Source: Hippophae tibetana
Taxonomy: Eukaryota > Streptophyta > Magnoliopsida > Rosales > Elaeagnaceae
DNA: 64,000 nucleotides
NCBI GenBank assembly: GCA_037013495.1
Contig: CM072811.1
Location: forward strand, 23,773,659 to 23,837,658
Reading direction: 5' to 3'
The position numbers were made by a program, and so were the translations under genes. The notes under the pieces were generated by a model. It was given only the letters and a program-made list of their open reading frames with translations. It ran no database searches and was not told the DNA's origin. Every line of letters begins with the position of its first letter. Within the stretch, counting starts at the first letter, position 1. Positions 50,244 through 63,459 of the stretch are shown here, one piece after another.

Positions 50244-52163
50244 TAATTTGTGCTAAAGGGCTATGTAGATTGTTACATTGGGAAGAATGTTTTCAACGCA
50301 TTTCAAGGGTTTGGGTCTGTAGGGCTAGACTACTTATTTCTCATCTTATTTTTGCACATAACTCGTTAACTTTTTGTAAAAGTTCTCTATTGGAAGTCCT
50401 TTGTATCTATGAGTTAACTTTGGGGAAAATCGTGAATTATTTCAAGTCCAGTATCTTTTTTAGTTCCAATTTGGGGGTCCAAGATAAAAAAAAAAGCTAT
50501 CATGTAGGAATTGGGCATTTTTTCTGATTTACAATTCTCAAGATATATTGGCCTACCAACTTTGTTTGGAAAGGATAGATGAGAGAATTAAAAAAATTGG
50601 ATAGGGTCCATGGTAAGCTACAATCTTGGTTTGGTCAACTTTTGTCCCTTTCTAGCAAATAAGTTCTTCTCAAGATTATAGCAAGCATAATTCCTAACTT
50701 TGCTATGCAATCTTTCTTCTTACCTCCTGAGTTGTGTCTTGATATTGAGAAAGCTATGCATCATTTTTGGTGGGATATTACTAAGAATTCAAGTAAGATC
50801 CATTGGCTTCTTTGGATGAAGTTGTATGATTGGAAGATTGACGAAGGGTTAGGGTTTAAAGACTTGAGAGCTTTTAATTTGAATATGCTAACCAAACAAT
50901 GTTGTCATTTGGTTAAATACTCAAACTCCCTCTTTGCTCAATTTTTAAGAAGTATTTTCATCCAAGTTCTTTATTTAGTGTTAGGATATATGCTTCTACT
51001 TCTTGGGCTTGGCAAGAGTTATTGGAGGCTAGAAAGGTCCTTTTGGCTAGCACCCGATAGGAGATCAAGATTGGTATTGAAATTTATATTTGAGATGATC
51101 TTTGGTTACTAGCTCCTCCAAGCTTTAGAGTTTCAACATTGAGGTCTAACCATAACTTATTTGCTAGAGATTTTATTAACCTTGGTAATAAGCCGTGGAA
51201 GGTGGAACTTATTCATTATATTTTCTCTCCAGAGAAAGTTTCCATTACTATAAATCATATTTCCTATAAAAATTATACTGTATAATCTGGTTATAGAATG
51301 GTCATTGGGATTGGCCAACTTGTACCTTCAATCCATACCAATACAGGTCCATGTGTTTAGAAACAATAGTGGAAATTCAAAGTCCAACTAAAGGTTAGAC
51401 ATTTTCTTTGGCGTGGTGTTCATGATATCTTATCTGTATCGGATACCCTAAACTAGAGACATTGCTTAGTACCTACCCTTTGTCCATTATGTGACCTTGA
51501 GTGTAAGACTACTAGCCATCTTTCACTAGGATGCAACAGTGTCGAGCCCATATGGAATAGTATTTCTCATGCGGCCAACATCTCTAATTTTGTTGCACAT
51601 TCTTTTCCTATGAGTTTTCATTCTCTTCTTACTTGGGCGGAAAGCTAGATGGATGGTGATAGCCTCATTACTATTATGGCTAATGAATTCTAAATGATTT
51701 GAAAAGTCATAATAATATAGACTTTCAACACACTCCTTTTGATTATAAGGTAGTTTCTCATCTTTCTAAACTCAATTGTAAGAAATATGTTTTTCTCATG
51801 TTAACATCTCTAATTTTGTTAAACACTTTTTTCTTATGAGTTTTCATTCTCTTCTTACATGGACGTAAAGCTAGATGGATGGTGATAGCCTCATTACTGT
51901 AAATGATTTGAAAAGCTCGTAATAATGTAGACTTTCGACATGCTCCTTTTGATTATAAGGTAATTTCTCATCTTATTAAACTCGATTATGAGAAATATGT
52001 CTTAGTTATAGCTAACAATTGTTAGCACATTATGCTAGTAATATGACTACTTTATTTTTGGTTATTTTGTATTATTACTTGTATTATTATGATGTATTGT
52101 CACACGCTATATAGTTTTATTAATTGAAAATAGTATCCTACCAATTAAATTAAAAAAAATCCT
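50244..52163 (+). mobile_element. LINE, 3' portion, resuming after the nested Ty3 element
   Basis: Continues the LINE reverse transcriptase directly (ICAKGLCRLLHWEECF from ~50249). Next is the thumb/connection region (KLQSWFGQLLSLSSK, then NFAMQSFFLPPELCLDIEKAMHHFWW at 50690-50780, DLRAFNLNMLTKQCC), and a zf-RVT domain near 51395-51650 (HFLWRGVHDIL, CPLCDLECKTTSHL). Ends in TTAATTGAAAATAG and an A-rich run (~52150-52163). A ~226-bp tandem duplication of the 3' end is present. Heavily mutated. Confidence 0.85.
51577..52010. repeat. Tandem duplication (~226 bp) in the LINE 3' end
   Basis: AACATCTCTAATTTTGTT at 51577 and again at 51803 start two copies that share TATGAGTTTTCATTCTCTTC, AAGCTAGATGGATGGTGATA, CTCCTTTTGATTATAAGGTA and end at AGAAATATGT. 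The second copy has a short deletion and several substitutions. Confidence 0.85.
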
Positions 52164-53425
52164 TTATAAAGTTTGGAACTAGAATCTTCATCAAAATGAA
52201 GGTTTAAAACTTTTATAGCATATATTTTCTTTAAATATTTTTTTCTAAAATTATTTTTAATTACAATCAATTTTAATATAAATATAAACAAATATATATA
52301 TAAATATGTCAAATAACCTATAACGCTTTATTTTTAAGTTATACTTTTTTTTACTTATTTAAAGAAGTATGAGTTTTACCGTTAGACTAGTAAACGAATC
52401 ACTTTAAATTATACTTTGTTGATGAATAATTTATATTATTAATGTAATTTCAATTGGTATGGTATATTTATATTTATGGTGCATCTTAAAAATAAGTAGT
52501 TAAATTCTACAATTTGTCATATTTTAATCACACTAATCCTTTAGGTATGCATGTAAAATTATAAATTAAGTTTAAATTATATATATATATATATTATGAC
52601 ATTATTTTATGATTTTTTATATCATTTAAAATTTAACATTAACTTAAATTAATTCAAAACTTGAACCTACTCAAATATTTAGAGTCAAAATTTGGGCTTA
52701 AATTTAATTTAAAAAAATCCAATCCAATCTTACTCAAATATATATATATATATTACCTAATAATATCCGACCCGTACCCACTCCGAAATCAAAGTTTTGA
52801 GCTTGGCCTCCGAATTTAATACCAAACTTCAAGGATTGAAATGATCCATCATATTGACGCTGCGCAAATATTTTATCTCCGTGATATGCTTGTATGCTAC
52901 AATTTGGTTCCAAATTAATCAATTTCAAATTTGATAAATATCTGTATTCAAATATATATATATTGATAATCATTTTAATTTTAAACTTTTAACTTCCGAT
53001 TCCTTAATTTTAAAATTGCACTTTCAATTTCAAGGAAATAAATAAAAAATATTTTATAACTAATTTCTATTTTAATTTTAAAAAAATTAGAAATTATTTA
53101 TTTGAAAACCAAATTCTAATTTTTATTTTTCAATTTTTTAAACTATAAAATTCAATTTCAAATTTATTTTTGATAACTTTTCATTAAATTTTAACTATTT
53201 AATAATTTTAAATACGATTGGATTATTAGTAACATAAAATAAAATAAAAAAATAAAAATTCAATTCTTTAATTGATCATTTTATATTTTAAAATTTGATA
53301 AAATTTCAAAATTACATGGAAGCATTATCACTATATCAGTACGTGGATACATGAATAACACCTGCATCTTGTTCTTGTTCTTATTCTTTCATTATTTTAT
53401 TGTCGATCAACAATCTAAACTCAAT
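52164..53425. other. AT-rich intergenic DNA
   Basis: No gene recognised. Contains (TA)n microsatellites at ~52578-52596 and ~52738-52752, and a slightly GC-richer patch at 52760-52900 (TATCCGACCCGTACCCACTC) that resembles repeat-end sequence but has no partner in the window. Confidence 0.4.
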
Positions 53426-53789
53426 AAATAGATTTTTTTTATCATCATATGATATTGTTATAAAAGTTTCATCAAATTTTAATTTATTACTTTAATACCA
53501 TTAAACTTAATAAATGTAATCAAAATATTATCTAACTTTTTTGTTATTTCAATACCACAAATATAACAAAATTATTATCAATATACGAGTAACTTATTAA
53601 TTTTCGTTAATTGATTGATGTAAATGATATTTTTTGTAACATTTTGTAAAGTTAAATTGTATGAAAGTAACAAAAAATTGATAATATTTTTGTAATAATT
53701 ACAAAGTTTAATGGTATAAAAATAACAAATCAAAATTTGATGTTATTTTTGTAACGACCCTCAAAATTTGGTACTAGAAAAATCTATTT
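53426..53789. mobile_element. Foldback MITE-like element, family B, copy 2
   Basis: The left end AAATAGATTTTTT...GTTATAAAAGTTTCATCAAATTTTAATTTATTACTTTAATACCATTAAACTT and the reverse complement of the right end AAATAGATTTTTCTAG...GTTACAAAAATAACATCAAATTTTGATTTGTTATTTTTATACCATTAAACTT pair over ~110 bp. A diverged second copy lies at 42625-42918. Confidence 0.68.
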
Positions 53790-54717
53790 ACTCATCTAAA
53801 TTTCTAAAATATATAGTGCATAGACAAAAAGAAATCATTTTCTGTCTGGCTAAAAACCCTTAAAAATTGGATTAGTTTGAGGATTTCCATTGATCATACA
53901 ATAAACTGCCATTTCCATCCTTACTAAAATATATATGTTATTTAAATATATACAAACGGAAACGGAACTGTATATAAATGGATCTTTTTATGAATTGGGT
54001 GATATAAATAAGACAAAAAATAGTTAATAGTATGAATAAAACAAATGCAATAATTTTATGGTATTTTTGTAAATCCTCAAACTATTAATTATTAAAACAG
54101 CTATTGTGGGTTTTAAATTGAGCAATGGCAACCGGACCTAACACCAAAAGTGAACAAAAGAAAGCCACTCCCAGTCTCAAGTTATTTACAATTCTTACGA
54201 AAAGCGTAAGAACTACACACAAAGTTACGTGCAAGGGAACAGCAGCCACGTTGCACGAACAATACCTCCAAAAACACTTCTCTCCAGCCACAAAAAATAA
54301 TAATTCTTAAAAGCTATATACATTTGGATAATTTCAACTTAGAAAAAACCCATAATGATGAATGGTAGTAAAGAATGCACGAAAGGTAAAGGTTTGTGCA
54401 CCTGTCAATTTTCAGTAGGTCATTTGGTAACAGTTGGCAATCTCTCGCTAGCCAAACGTTGTGCTCACCTGGACTAATTAGTCTGCCTCGTATAGAATTC
54501 TCTAACACAACCAAAATAAAAATATGATTCCGTTGTAAGTGTTATTCTCCTCCACGTAAATTAATGAACGGTCCAAGCAGAAAATCACAATAAGGATTCA
54601 TCTCAAAGAGTCGAAGTGGCTTTGCTCCCTCTGTTACTCTCTTCACTTCAGCAAATGAACACAGAATAAAAATATTCCTCTAATTCTAAACAATTATAGT
54701 TCAAACTGAGGAAATAA
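53790..54717. other. Upstream region of the CGLD27 gene
   Basis: AT-rich to ~54115, then mixed composition up to the start codon. A small perfect hairpin TTCTTACG-AAAAG-CGTAAGAA lies at ~54193-54213, with CACGTTG and TTACGTGC words nearby (54224-54256). The last ~150 bases are probably 5' UTR. Short overlapping frames on both strands at 54085-54310 have no family resemblance. Confidence 0.4.
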
Positions 54718-57190
54718 ATGCTCCGAGTAAATGTTAATTGCACTCTGTTTTGTAAGCAAAGACAAGTTAAGACTGGAGCCAATTCTCATGGTTCATGGGT
54801 AATTCGGTATCATAATAATCGCAGACCATATCGAATTTCTGTCAAGGCTTTGAAAGATGAAACCGGAGGGGGAACGAGTGGATTACCTGGACGAAGTTGG
54901 GATCGGAGTTTGGAGATTGAAGTTCCTTACGAGCAAAGGCCGGTAGGTTTACGTTTCACTCTGTAGTTTTTCTTCCTTGGTCTGAAGCTCTGAGCACATC
55001 AGAAACAACCACTACCTATTATAACATAGTTGCTCATGGTGGAATGACCATAGTTCAATATAGTAAACATTCTATTTAGTTTTTCGGAAAACAATTTCAA
55101 GAATTTTTGTTTTGCATGGATCTAGAATTAAAATAACAGACCAACTAGGAAATTATTGAAGATTGATAGAAACTTATTCAAATAGATATTTCAAGGTAAT
55201 TTCTATGTTCTTATGTCTTGATAATTCATGAACAAGTTATGGATTTTGAAATAGGTAAACGAGTACTCATCCTTGAAAGATGGTACCTTATATTCATGGG
55301 GCGAACTGGGACCAGGACCCTTCTTTCTTCGCTTGGGAGGACTTTGGCTAATAACTTTCACAGTTCTGGGAGTGCCAATTGCAGCTGCTAGCTTTAATCC
55401 TTCCCGGGTAAGATCGAACGATCCACTTCAAATATACATGTCTCTCAGCTATAGGGAAGTCAGTGTATAGAAAAATATAGACAAGCAAGAGATAAGTCAA
55501 GAGTCATCTAAGGTACAGTTTTGTGCCACCATATATGTTAACAATTAACACCACTTTCCCCCTTTGCAGGAACCTCTAAGATTTGCGCTAGCCGCTGGGA
55601 TAGGAACTCTATTCCTCGTGTCACTGATCATCTTAAGAATTTACCTGGTATTCCATTTCTATTCTGCTTCTTCCTCTTCTTCATGTTGAAGTCATTATCT
55701 GGTAGCTTAAGTAATACTCACCAGTGAACACCACAAAATCTCCGGAACTAGAGTCTAGATTTCAACTGATTTCTTCCAAATCACATCCAGATCAAAGAAG
55801 CAAATGCATGAACATGTTAACATAAATAGTTTCTTAACATCCCAAATACCTGCACCTCTAAATTTTAAATAAATGTCTATCACAAACTATGGAACTTACA
55901 TCAATGAGTAACTTTGCAGGGATGGAGTTACGTTGGTGACAGACTCCTATCGGCAGTGGTACCATATGAAGAAAGCGGTTGGTATGATGGACAAATGTGG
56001 GTAAAGCCACCTGAGGTTAGCACCTTTTGACATCTCTCTCCTGCCTTCAGCTCATTTTGGAATGACTAGGCTGTCCGAAACTTGGAATCCTCTTTTGTCC
56101 CCTTTGGAGTTAGAGCAAGAAGGAAATACTGCACTGAAAAAGACTAGATAAGAAACAAAATAAACTAATGAAAAAACCGGGCAAGTGGACCCTTTTAAGT
56201 TGCAGGAAAAATTCAGGTCAACTTCAATACAATCCAGGGAATACTACAAATGAGAATTTTGGATGAGTGAATCACTCATCATTTTACAGATCCTGCATTC
56301 TTAAACATGAGCAATGCTTCAATATCACTAGAGACATTTAAGAACAAAATTATATAAATTCAATCACTCTATTTCAGAAGCAGTGTTCTGTAAAAATCTA
56401 GTAAGATGTGCACCTGTCAAAATAAGCAAACTACAAAAGCTACCAAAGGAAATTAGAAGCCATCCTTCCTGATGCTCTCAGTAAAACCCTCAAAACTTAG
56501 GAAATTAAAAGCTGATACATTATATTTATTTTCCTTGTAGGAGCTGGCTCGTGACAGACTATTGGGCTCTTACAAGGTAATAGTCACTGAATGTATGCCT
56601 AAGAAATTAGGCAATTGGAAACATATGCAGTTATTCTATATATCTCATTTCTATTATATGACATAAAAGGAATCAGATCTACAGCATTATTTTCTATCTT
56701 TTGTTGGTTATGAATTTTTATCCTTACAAAACAAATTGTACATATCAAATACTGACCACTCATGCTTCTAGGTTAAACCAGTTGTCAAAATGCTGAAGCA
56801 GACACTAGTTGGAACAGGAGCATTACTTGTGACATCGGTTCTACTATTTATCTTTGCAACACCAGTGGAGGATTTCTTTCACGCTTCTTTCACGACAAAA
56901 CAAGGCCGCTCAGATATTCCAGTTGCAAAGCTCAGCACAAAGTTCAACTTGAGGTATTAATAAATAAATATAGCTTGCAAATTATCCCATTATGTTCATC
57001 CCTCCAATATTACTGTTTATCATGCAGGAAAGAAGAACTGCTGAAATTGCCTGCCGAGGTAATGTCTGATGATGATCTCGCAGCAGCTGCTGCTGAGGCT
57101 GCTGATGGAAGGCCAGTGTACTGCAGAGATAGGTTTTATCGTGCATTAGCAGGGGGGCAATACTGCAAGTGGGATGACCTAACAAAGTAA
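54718..57190 (+). CDS. CGLD27: CGLD27-like plastid membrane protein (DUF1230)
   Basis: Seven exons: 54718-54942, 55255-55407, 55570-55647, 55920-56015, 56541-56576, 56772-56953, 57028-57190. Total 933 nt, 310 aa, all GT-AG and in phase. The first ~60 residues are basic and Ser/Asn-rich, acid-poor, like a chloroplast transit peptide. The mature part begins around SLEIEVPYEQRPVNEY. Three membrane segments are likely: ~98-121 (FLRLGGLWLITFTVLGVPIA), ~131-151 (FALAAGIGTLFLVSLIIL) and ~207-226 (TLVGTGALLVTSVLLFIFAT). GWSYVGDRLLSAVVPYEESGWYDGQMWVKPPE and the Cys-containing end PVYCRDRFYRAL...QYCKWDDL are family blocks. CGLD27 means conserved in the green lineage and diatoms; from memory it is linked to iron-deficiency response and photoprotection. 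The molecular activity is unknown. Converges with the J-domain gene. Confidence 0.93.
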
Positions 57191-58112
57191 AGGGGAAAAT
57201 GATAGACCAGCATGTGTTTTTCTATTTTGTAGTTGTCTATGATTTGTACCAAATTATTAAGATTTCAAATATTCTTCTAAAGAATCACAATTAAGATCAG
57301 AACCAGAGCACTAACAAACTAATAAAACATAATTAAAGCAATGAAGAGATAAGTGGAGGATAATAAGTTATTTACATTTTATTTCTATACAACATTATTG
57401 GTAAATATTAGAAAAAGAAAAATAGATATGCTTGCAAACAAGGCTTGCAGCTACCTTCCAAGGAACATACATCATGCACATTTAAAAAGAATCACTAAAA
57501 CAAAAACAGTAGAATCAAGCTTCTTTATTTGCATGAATCTTTAAATACCTTAATTTACCAACGTATTAACAATCATGAATTGCCTAACATGAAATATAGC
57601 CATAAACTGAATCAACAGTTTCAGCTTTTCTATCTATTGTCATCTGAGAGGAGATGTTAGAACGTGCTGCAAAGTCAAGACAACATTCCCAGCTATTGGA
57701 CAAAATGTGATACATCCAAGCGCTTGTAGCAGCCTAGCAGGATGCAGTATATGAAGTAATTGTTACCTTGATCCTTCAATGGTGAGCATTCGACCAGGTC
57801 AAGTACCTGAGTAAAAAAACCTACATAGGAAAACCCCAATGATGTCTTCTGAATTAAGTTTCTATCACCTGCTCCATATTCTACACAGCTGTCCTTTAAC
57901 AATAGGCCAAAATATATCTCTGCTAATATTGAGCAAGCCATAAGATGAGGGAATTTGCATAATTAACCCTAACTCAACTTTCTAGGACCTTGATTAACTG
58001 GAAACAGAGCAAAAAGAAGCTGATGCTTTGATATGAAGTGAAGCCTTTTCATGTGCCAGAATGCCAACTAGCAAAAGCATTTGCAACCATCAATACAAAA
58101 ATAATGCCCTTG
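57191..58112. other. Region between the convergent CGLD27 and J-domain genes
   Basis: Holds the 3' UTRs of both genes. No further coding exon, RNA or strong repeat was recognised; frames present are short and lack resemblance to known families. Confidence 0.45.
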
Positions 58113-58651
58113 CTAAACAAGTTTCTTGCACCAGCTTAAAATCCTTGCCAATGGTCGCTGAAGAATATTCATGATCATGTATTTCTTTCTTTTTGCATCC
58201 TCAAGATCTAAAGTTCTATACCCAAGAGCAAGCACATAGATCGCAGGATGGAGTCTCCTGTAGATGGAACCAATAGTTAGCATGTGTATAAACATTCAGA
58301 AACAAACCATGCAAACTGCATTTGATTATTTTACCATCAAATTTAGAAGACAAAATTCAAGTTCAGGAAATATACTGTCAGTTAATAACCTATGGTTCTC
58401 GCAGAGGCCAGTATATTAATTGGTCATCCTTGCTACATTCAGAAACTTTTCAAAATTCAAATACTTACTGAAAAAATTATCTGTATAATTTCAATTACAG
58501 ACATTGTTTTAGATATAAATGTTGCCTCTGACAAGAGACAGTTTCCCATTTTAGGAGGCATGCTAATGCCTAACAATTTTTTTTGGTATTGTCTTTTTTC
58601 AATCAAGGTCAAAAGTTAAAAAATCTTTACTTTTTTTACCGGTGTCCAAAG

Positions 58652-58683
<32 letters not shown>

Positions 58684-61600
58684 TACAGTTGAGAAATACT
58701 AGGAATCAACAGTTGATGCAAATCTGCTTTGACAAATACCATAAAGTGTTAATCCTTCAAAGGAAAACCAAAATCTAGAAATATGGGAAAAAGAAAACAC
58801 TTCCACTTTTTCCACTTCCAGGAGGTCAAATGATGGCTACTAACTTGTCCAATTGTTGGCTTGTGTCAAAGCCATCCCAATGACGCTGTGATGGGACTGT
58901 CCGACCTTTCTTGTCTCTACCAAATGTTTCAATATACCAACCGCCTATATCATGCATGCCACAGCGAGGCTCAAACAGCCAAAATCTGGTTGCATAAGCA
59001 AGATCAGATACTTAAGAAGTATAACATGTAGAAAATCAGGTGATGTAGTTTTAAAACGGTGTGATTGATTGGGAGTCCCACATCATATTCAGATAATAAC
59101 TAGTTGGTTGCACAGAAAAGTCAGTCTTGATCCATGGACAGTGGGAGAGTGTACCAGCACAACTTGTTCAAATTGATAACTCTTGAAATAGGATAAAATT
59201 CAGCCCCAACTTGACAATAGTATCGTTTTATTATTTATTACGTGAATTCCAGCATTCTATGTGTCAACTAATATTCAGTGATGAAGCTCCATAATGGTTT
59301 CATGCTAAATGTAATACTTATAAGTATTACCATAAATATATACCAGTAAACTAAGCCTAGAAATAAAGCCAAACACATAGTTCCTGCAAAAACCAAACTC
59401 ACTAAATTACTTGTTCTTAACTAAGTTAATTCAAGAAAAATACTAAGTTATTATTATTTACTCTCTAATTGATTAAATACTTATCTCAAACTTTTACCCC
59501 ACAAACTGAACCAACTAATTTTGAGTGAGTTAAAAGGATGCCGAGGAGCAGACAATAACAATATTTTATGTCAATAGCATGCTTCGAAGACAAAGAGAAC
59601 AAAAATGAAACACATGGATGATCATGTGATTGAAAATTGAAGCAAATAAGAAAACCTTTCTACAATGCTTTCACATAGCTTACTTGCTTGGTGGTAAGTG
59701 AGCTCTGCTGCATCGACATTCACAAATAGAAACTTCTTCTCCCAATTCATACCAATGCATGTGTTTCACCTGAAAAGATTATGTAAAATGTATCACTATA
59801 TAAGAATCGTGTACTCAAATCTTAACATTTATTCATTACTAAAACCTCAATCCCACAGGCAGAAAGTAGTTTATCAAAAAACACTCAAAAAGTTGAGAAG
59901 GCAAACATAGAACATCGGAAGTACTGCCAATACTTGTCAACTTAAAATTGCACACTAAACCTTCAAGGTATCATTTATCCTCAATAATGGAAATAAAACA
60001 AACTGTGAGGTGCCTTTGATGAGGTACTCTAAAACTAATTGGATAAAAGTTAAAAGGGAATGGTTTCACAAACCATCAATGTCCTATGTTTCATAATCAC
60101 ATGGGTTTTGAAACCACTGCTATTGTAGACAAAGCAGGAACCTTCTGCTGGATTAGTCCCAAGTCCAGTTACAGTTCCCAATGGAATTCTTGCTCCTGAG
60201 GCATCACCTTGAAAGGAATCCTTTTTAAATCCTTCACCAACATCTATTGGATATTCATCTGAGTTGAGAAACACATGAATGTGATCTTGAGTGTCTTCAT
60301 TCTGCCTTCCATCATGACTTCCTTTAGGGGGGACTCTAGTTGCCACAGCAACAAGCCTTCCAGATATATGCAATTCTAAATCTTTATAAGCATCTGATGC
60401 ATAATTTTCTGCATGCCTGACTTTCATCCGAGATTCTTTAAATTCTTCCATATGAGCAGAGTTCATGCAGATACCTGTATCCTCAAAAGGCTGACAGATT
60501 ACGGTATCCATATATGTGGAAGGATTTAACTTTTTGTTGCTATTATATGATAATTCAGCGACTTTATTGGTCAGGCAGACCAACCCAAAAAGATCACGTC
60601 CTGAAACCAGATGAAGCACCTCGGGAGTTTCGTACACAGACCTCTCCTCAGCTTCAAAGCAATCAGGAAGAAAATCCATAGACTCTATTTCAGGACCATA
60701 ATATGCAGCATGAATGGCTGAATAAAAGTCCTGCTCAAGCACATCAAAATACCCCGTGCCAACAACCACTCTCTTCTCAGACAGAATCTTATTTATAACA
60801 TTTCTATACCACTTTAGCCATTCAACAACTTCCATCTGCTTATGTGATGATACATGCGAATTATATGTATGTAATGTGGTGCCTTGACTAGGAAGGCTAT
60901 GCACTAGCTTTCTCTGAGATGACAGATACATGTCATAGTGAGCCCTCTTTACAGTATCCGAAAGAATCTGCAATAACCTACAATGTTATCAGTACTACAG
61001 CTTTTCATAACCATCAAATGATCGGCAAAGTCCTTACCGAGAAAGTAGACTCACTAATTAAATAACCCTAAAACAAGTCACAATTAAAACCTTCCAGCCA
61101 CAAACATACTGATTATGTGCAAAACACCCTTGCATCTCATATCTCTCTCTAAACACCAAGGCAATTGGTAATTTTACTAGGCTTTAGAGAATAAGTCATT
61201 CAATTGCATAATACATAAGAAAGTAATTTGTCTATAATTCATTTTGTGGGGCTGAGAAAATTGTATTTTCAACTCACTGTATCCTTTACCTTCTACGGTA
61301 GATACATACTGTTGATGAATTCAATCTTAGAAGCAATTAATTTTATTAATTTACTATCTGCAATCAGAAAATTAGTAGGGACAGGTTCTATGTAATAGAA
61401 AAGGAAAAACTCGGAATTGGATATATTAGATCAAGAATCATCAAGAACGGAGACAGAACCTCATATGCCGCAAGAATTTGTACGAATCGCTGAGAAGAAT
61501 TGGCATCGTCCTTGGACTGAGCAAGGTCCGGGTGAGTCTCTTTCGCTAATTTATGAAAGGAAGCTTTAATCTCAGCAAATTTACTGGACTCTGAAACTCC

Positions 61601-61801
61601 TAAGAGCTCGTACGCGGTCTCTCCGTAGAAATCGGACCGGACTGACTCAGCGCTGCTACTGAACCAGTGAGTTTTGAAACTCGAATATAGGAGAAAGACA
61701 TGATGCGCATACTTGCCACGATTTGGTTGAAGTATAACCAAACTGCCTTGCCGGGTGCGATTCGCTCCTACGGTAATGGAAAGTCCAACGATATAAGACA
61801 T
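58113..61801 (-). CDS. J-domain (DnaJ/Hsp40) protein, probably organelle-targeted, 535 aa
   Basis: Five exons on the minus strand: 61460-61801, 60074-60967, 59684-59769, 58845-58985, 58113-58257. Total 1,608 nt, in phase, GT-AG. The J-domain spans residues ~57-130 (FYGETAYELLGVSESSKFAEI ... ILSDTVKRAHYD) with the Hsp70-stimulating HPD at 90-92; an intron splits it at AYE|ILS. The first ~55 residues lack acidic residues up to 52 and contain spread Arg/Lys, with FSSS before the domain, as in mitochondrial or plastid presequences. Behind it lies a long plant-specific region without Gly/Phe or zinc-finger parts, so it is a class C co-chaperone. It includes VVVGTGYFDVLEQDFYSAIHAAYYGPEIE and a Cys/Trp-rich part HMHWYELGEEVSICECRCSRAHLPPS, FWLFEPRCGMHDIGGWYIETFGRD. 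Client and partner are unknown. Exon 4 uses donor GTTAGT. Confidence 0.93.
58651..58683. repeat. (TA)n microsatellite in the last intron of the J-domain gene
   Basis: About 16 uninterrupted TA dinucleotides following TTTCA. Likely length-variable between individuals. Confidence 0.9.
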
Positions 61802-62396
61802 ATCTTCTGCGTTTTCTTTGTAATTATTCCGATTTTGGAAAAATTTTCTCTGGTTTGGATGAGTGAGAAAGAATAACGGGATTATATTTAATGTTGTTAA
61901 AAAATGGCACCGAATTTAACTAAATAGAAAAATTGGCTGTTTAAAAATGATTTATACTAATCGATAGAACAAAATTAACTTATTTTAATAATATATTAAA
62001 ATTTTAATTTAATTTACATATTATTTATATATCATATTTATATATTATTAATTAGATTAAATTGTTGAATTTTTTTAATTAAATTACACCAAATTGTTAA
62101 CTTATCAAAGTTTTAATAAATAAACTATCTAATCTAATATGATTTAAGTAATATGAACGTTTTAATTCGATTAAATTATTTTTACTAAAAATCGAATCAT
62201 ATTAGTTCGTAAATACCCCTAATTATAGTTAGTAAAGATATAAAATTTTAAAATTAAAATATTAGATATAATTATATAATAAAGATATTTAAAATTATAT
62301 AACACATATAAAATTTGTAATTTAATTTTATTATTATTTTAAAAAAGTATACAATTTATTTCTTTTAATTATTAAAAAAGAGTTAGGTATCATAGA
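61802..62396. other. Promoter side of the J-domain gene
   Basis: The first ~90 bases are the likely 5' UTR. The remainder is AT-rich without recognisable genes or clear regulatory motifs. Confidence 0.4.
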
Positions 62397-62969
62397 AGTT
62401 CATTAAACTATATTACTTATATTTTTTAATTCTTTAGATTAGAAACGATATCATTTAATCCTTTATTTTTGTAAAAAAAATTAATTAAGGATAAATTTTA
62501 TTATTTTAATAATTTTTATTTAAAATATTATTATTTTTTATTAAGTAATTAAAACATAAATAAAATACAAATCTTTAAAAAGAATAAAAATAAAAATTAA
62601 TACGAAATAATTTAACTAGAAAATAAATAATAATAAAATTCAAACAAATAGTTATTTAAATATATATTTTAATTTTAAAAAATTAAAAATTAATGAAATA
62701 TTAAAATAATATAATGAAAATTAATAAATATTAAAAAATGAATATTTTGTAAAAAAATTATATTAATTATGATTTTATCGTTATTAAACACTCGTGTTTT
62801 AATCGTGTTTAATTACTTGATAGAAAAATAATAATATTTTAATAAAAAATTAATAAAATAATATAATTTATTCTTAAATCATTTTCACACAACTAAGAAC
62901 TAAATGACACTGTTTATATTTTACGGTATTAAACAATACAAATAATCTGAATTTTTGTGACCATTTTTT
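62397..62969. mobile_element. Foldback MITE-like element, family A, copy 2
   Basis: The left arm contains CTTTAGATTAGAAACGATATCATTTAATCC; the right arm is the diverged inverse (ACTAAGAACTAAATGACACTGTTTATATTTTACGGTATTAAACAA). It matches 41754-42283 in order and composition, including the 'aaggataaat' and 'taattaaacac' interior. No coding capacity. Confidence 0.6.
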
Positions 62970-63132
62970 AAAAAAAAATTCTCTTTTAATTTCTACTAAA
63001 AAAATCAAATGAGCTCTTATATTTGCAAACCAAGTGTGTATCTCTCCTTTGTGAATGACTATTTTTTTGGGTTATAGTTAATTTCCATTTGCCTAAGAGC
63101 TCTACATCTCTTTTATCCTTCATGAATAATTC

Positions 63133-63320
63133 TTAAGATAATGTTTGGTTCACATAATAGAATCATAATGTGAATAAAAATTAAATGAAATAGAAAGAAA
63201 ACAATTTTGTTTGGTTTGACCACTAAAATTAAAGAAGAAATAAGTATTATGGTGTTTGGTTTATAAAAATGGAAGGAATCAATTCTGATTTCATTCCATT
63301 CGTCCAACCAAACATAACAT
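63133..63320. mobile_element. Short MITE-like inverted repeat
   Basis: ATGTTTGGTT at 63141-63150 is inverted as AACCAAACAT at 63306-63315, with further pairing outward (GATA/TAAC) imperfect. Interior copies of GTTTGGTTT occur at ~63209 and ~63255. About 175-190 bp, non-coding. No target duplication confirmed. Confidence 0.5.
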
Positions 63321-63459
63321 AATACTCATATATTTAATAAAGTTTAAATAATATTATTTAATTATTATTTTCCGTCAGACAAAATAAATTATTGAAATCA
63401 TTATTTTTCTAAATAATTATTACTTAAAAATAAATTATATTATTAAAATTTTATTTTTC

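Noticed and set aside
54085..54310. Overlapping frames on both strands upstream of CGLD27
   Set aside because: Neither shows conserved motifs; position fits promoter or 5' UTR.
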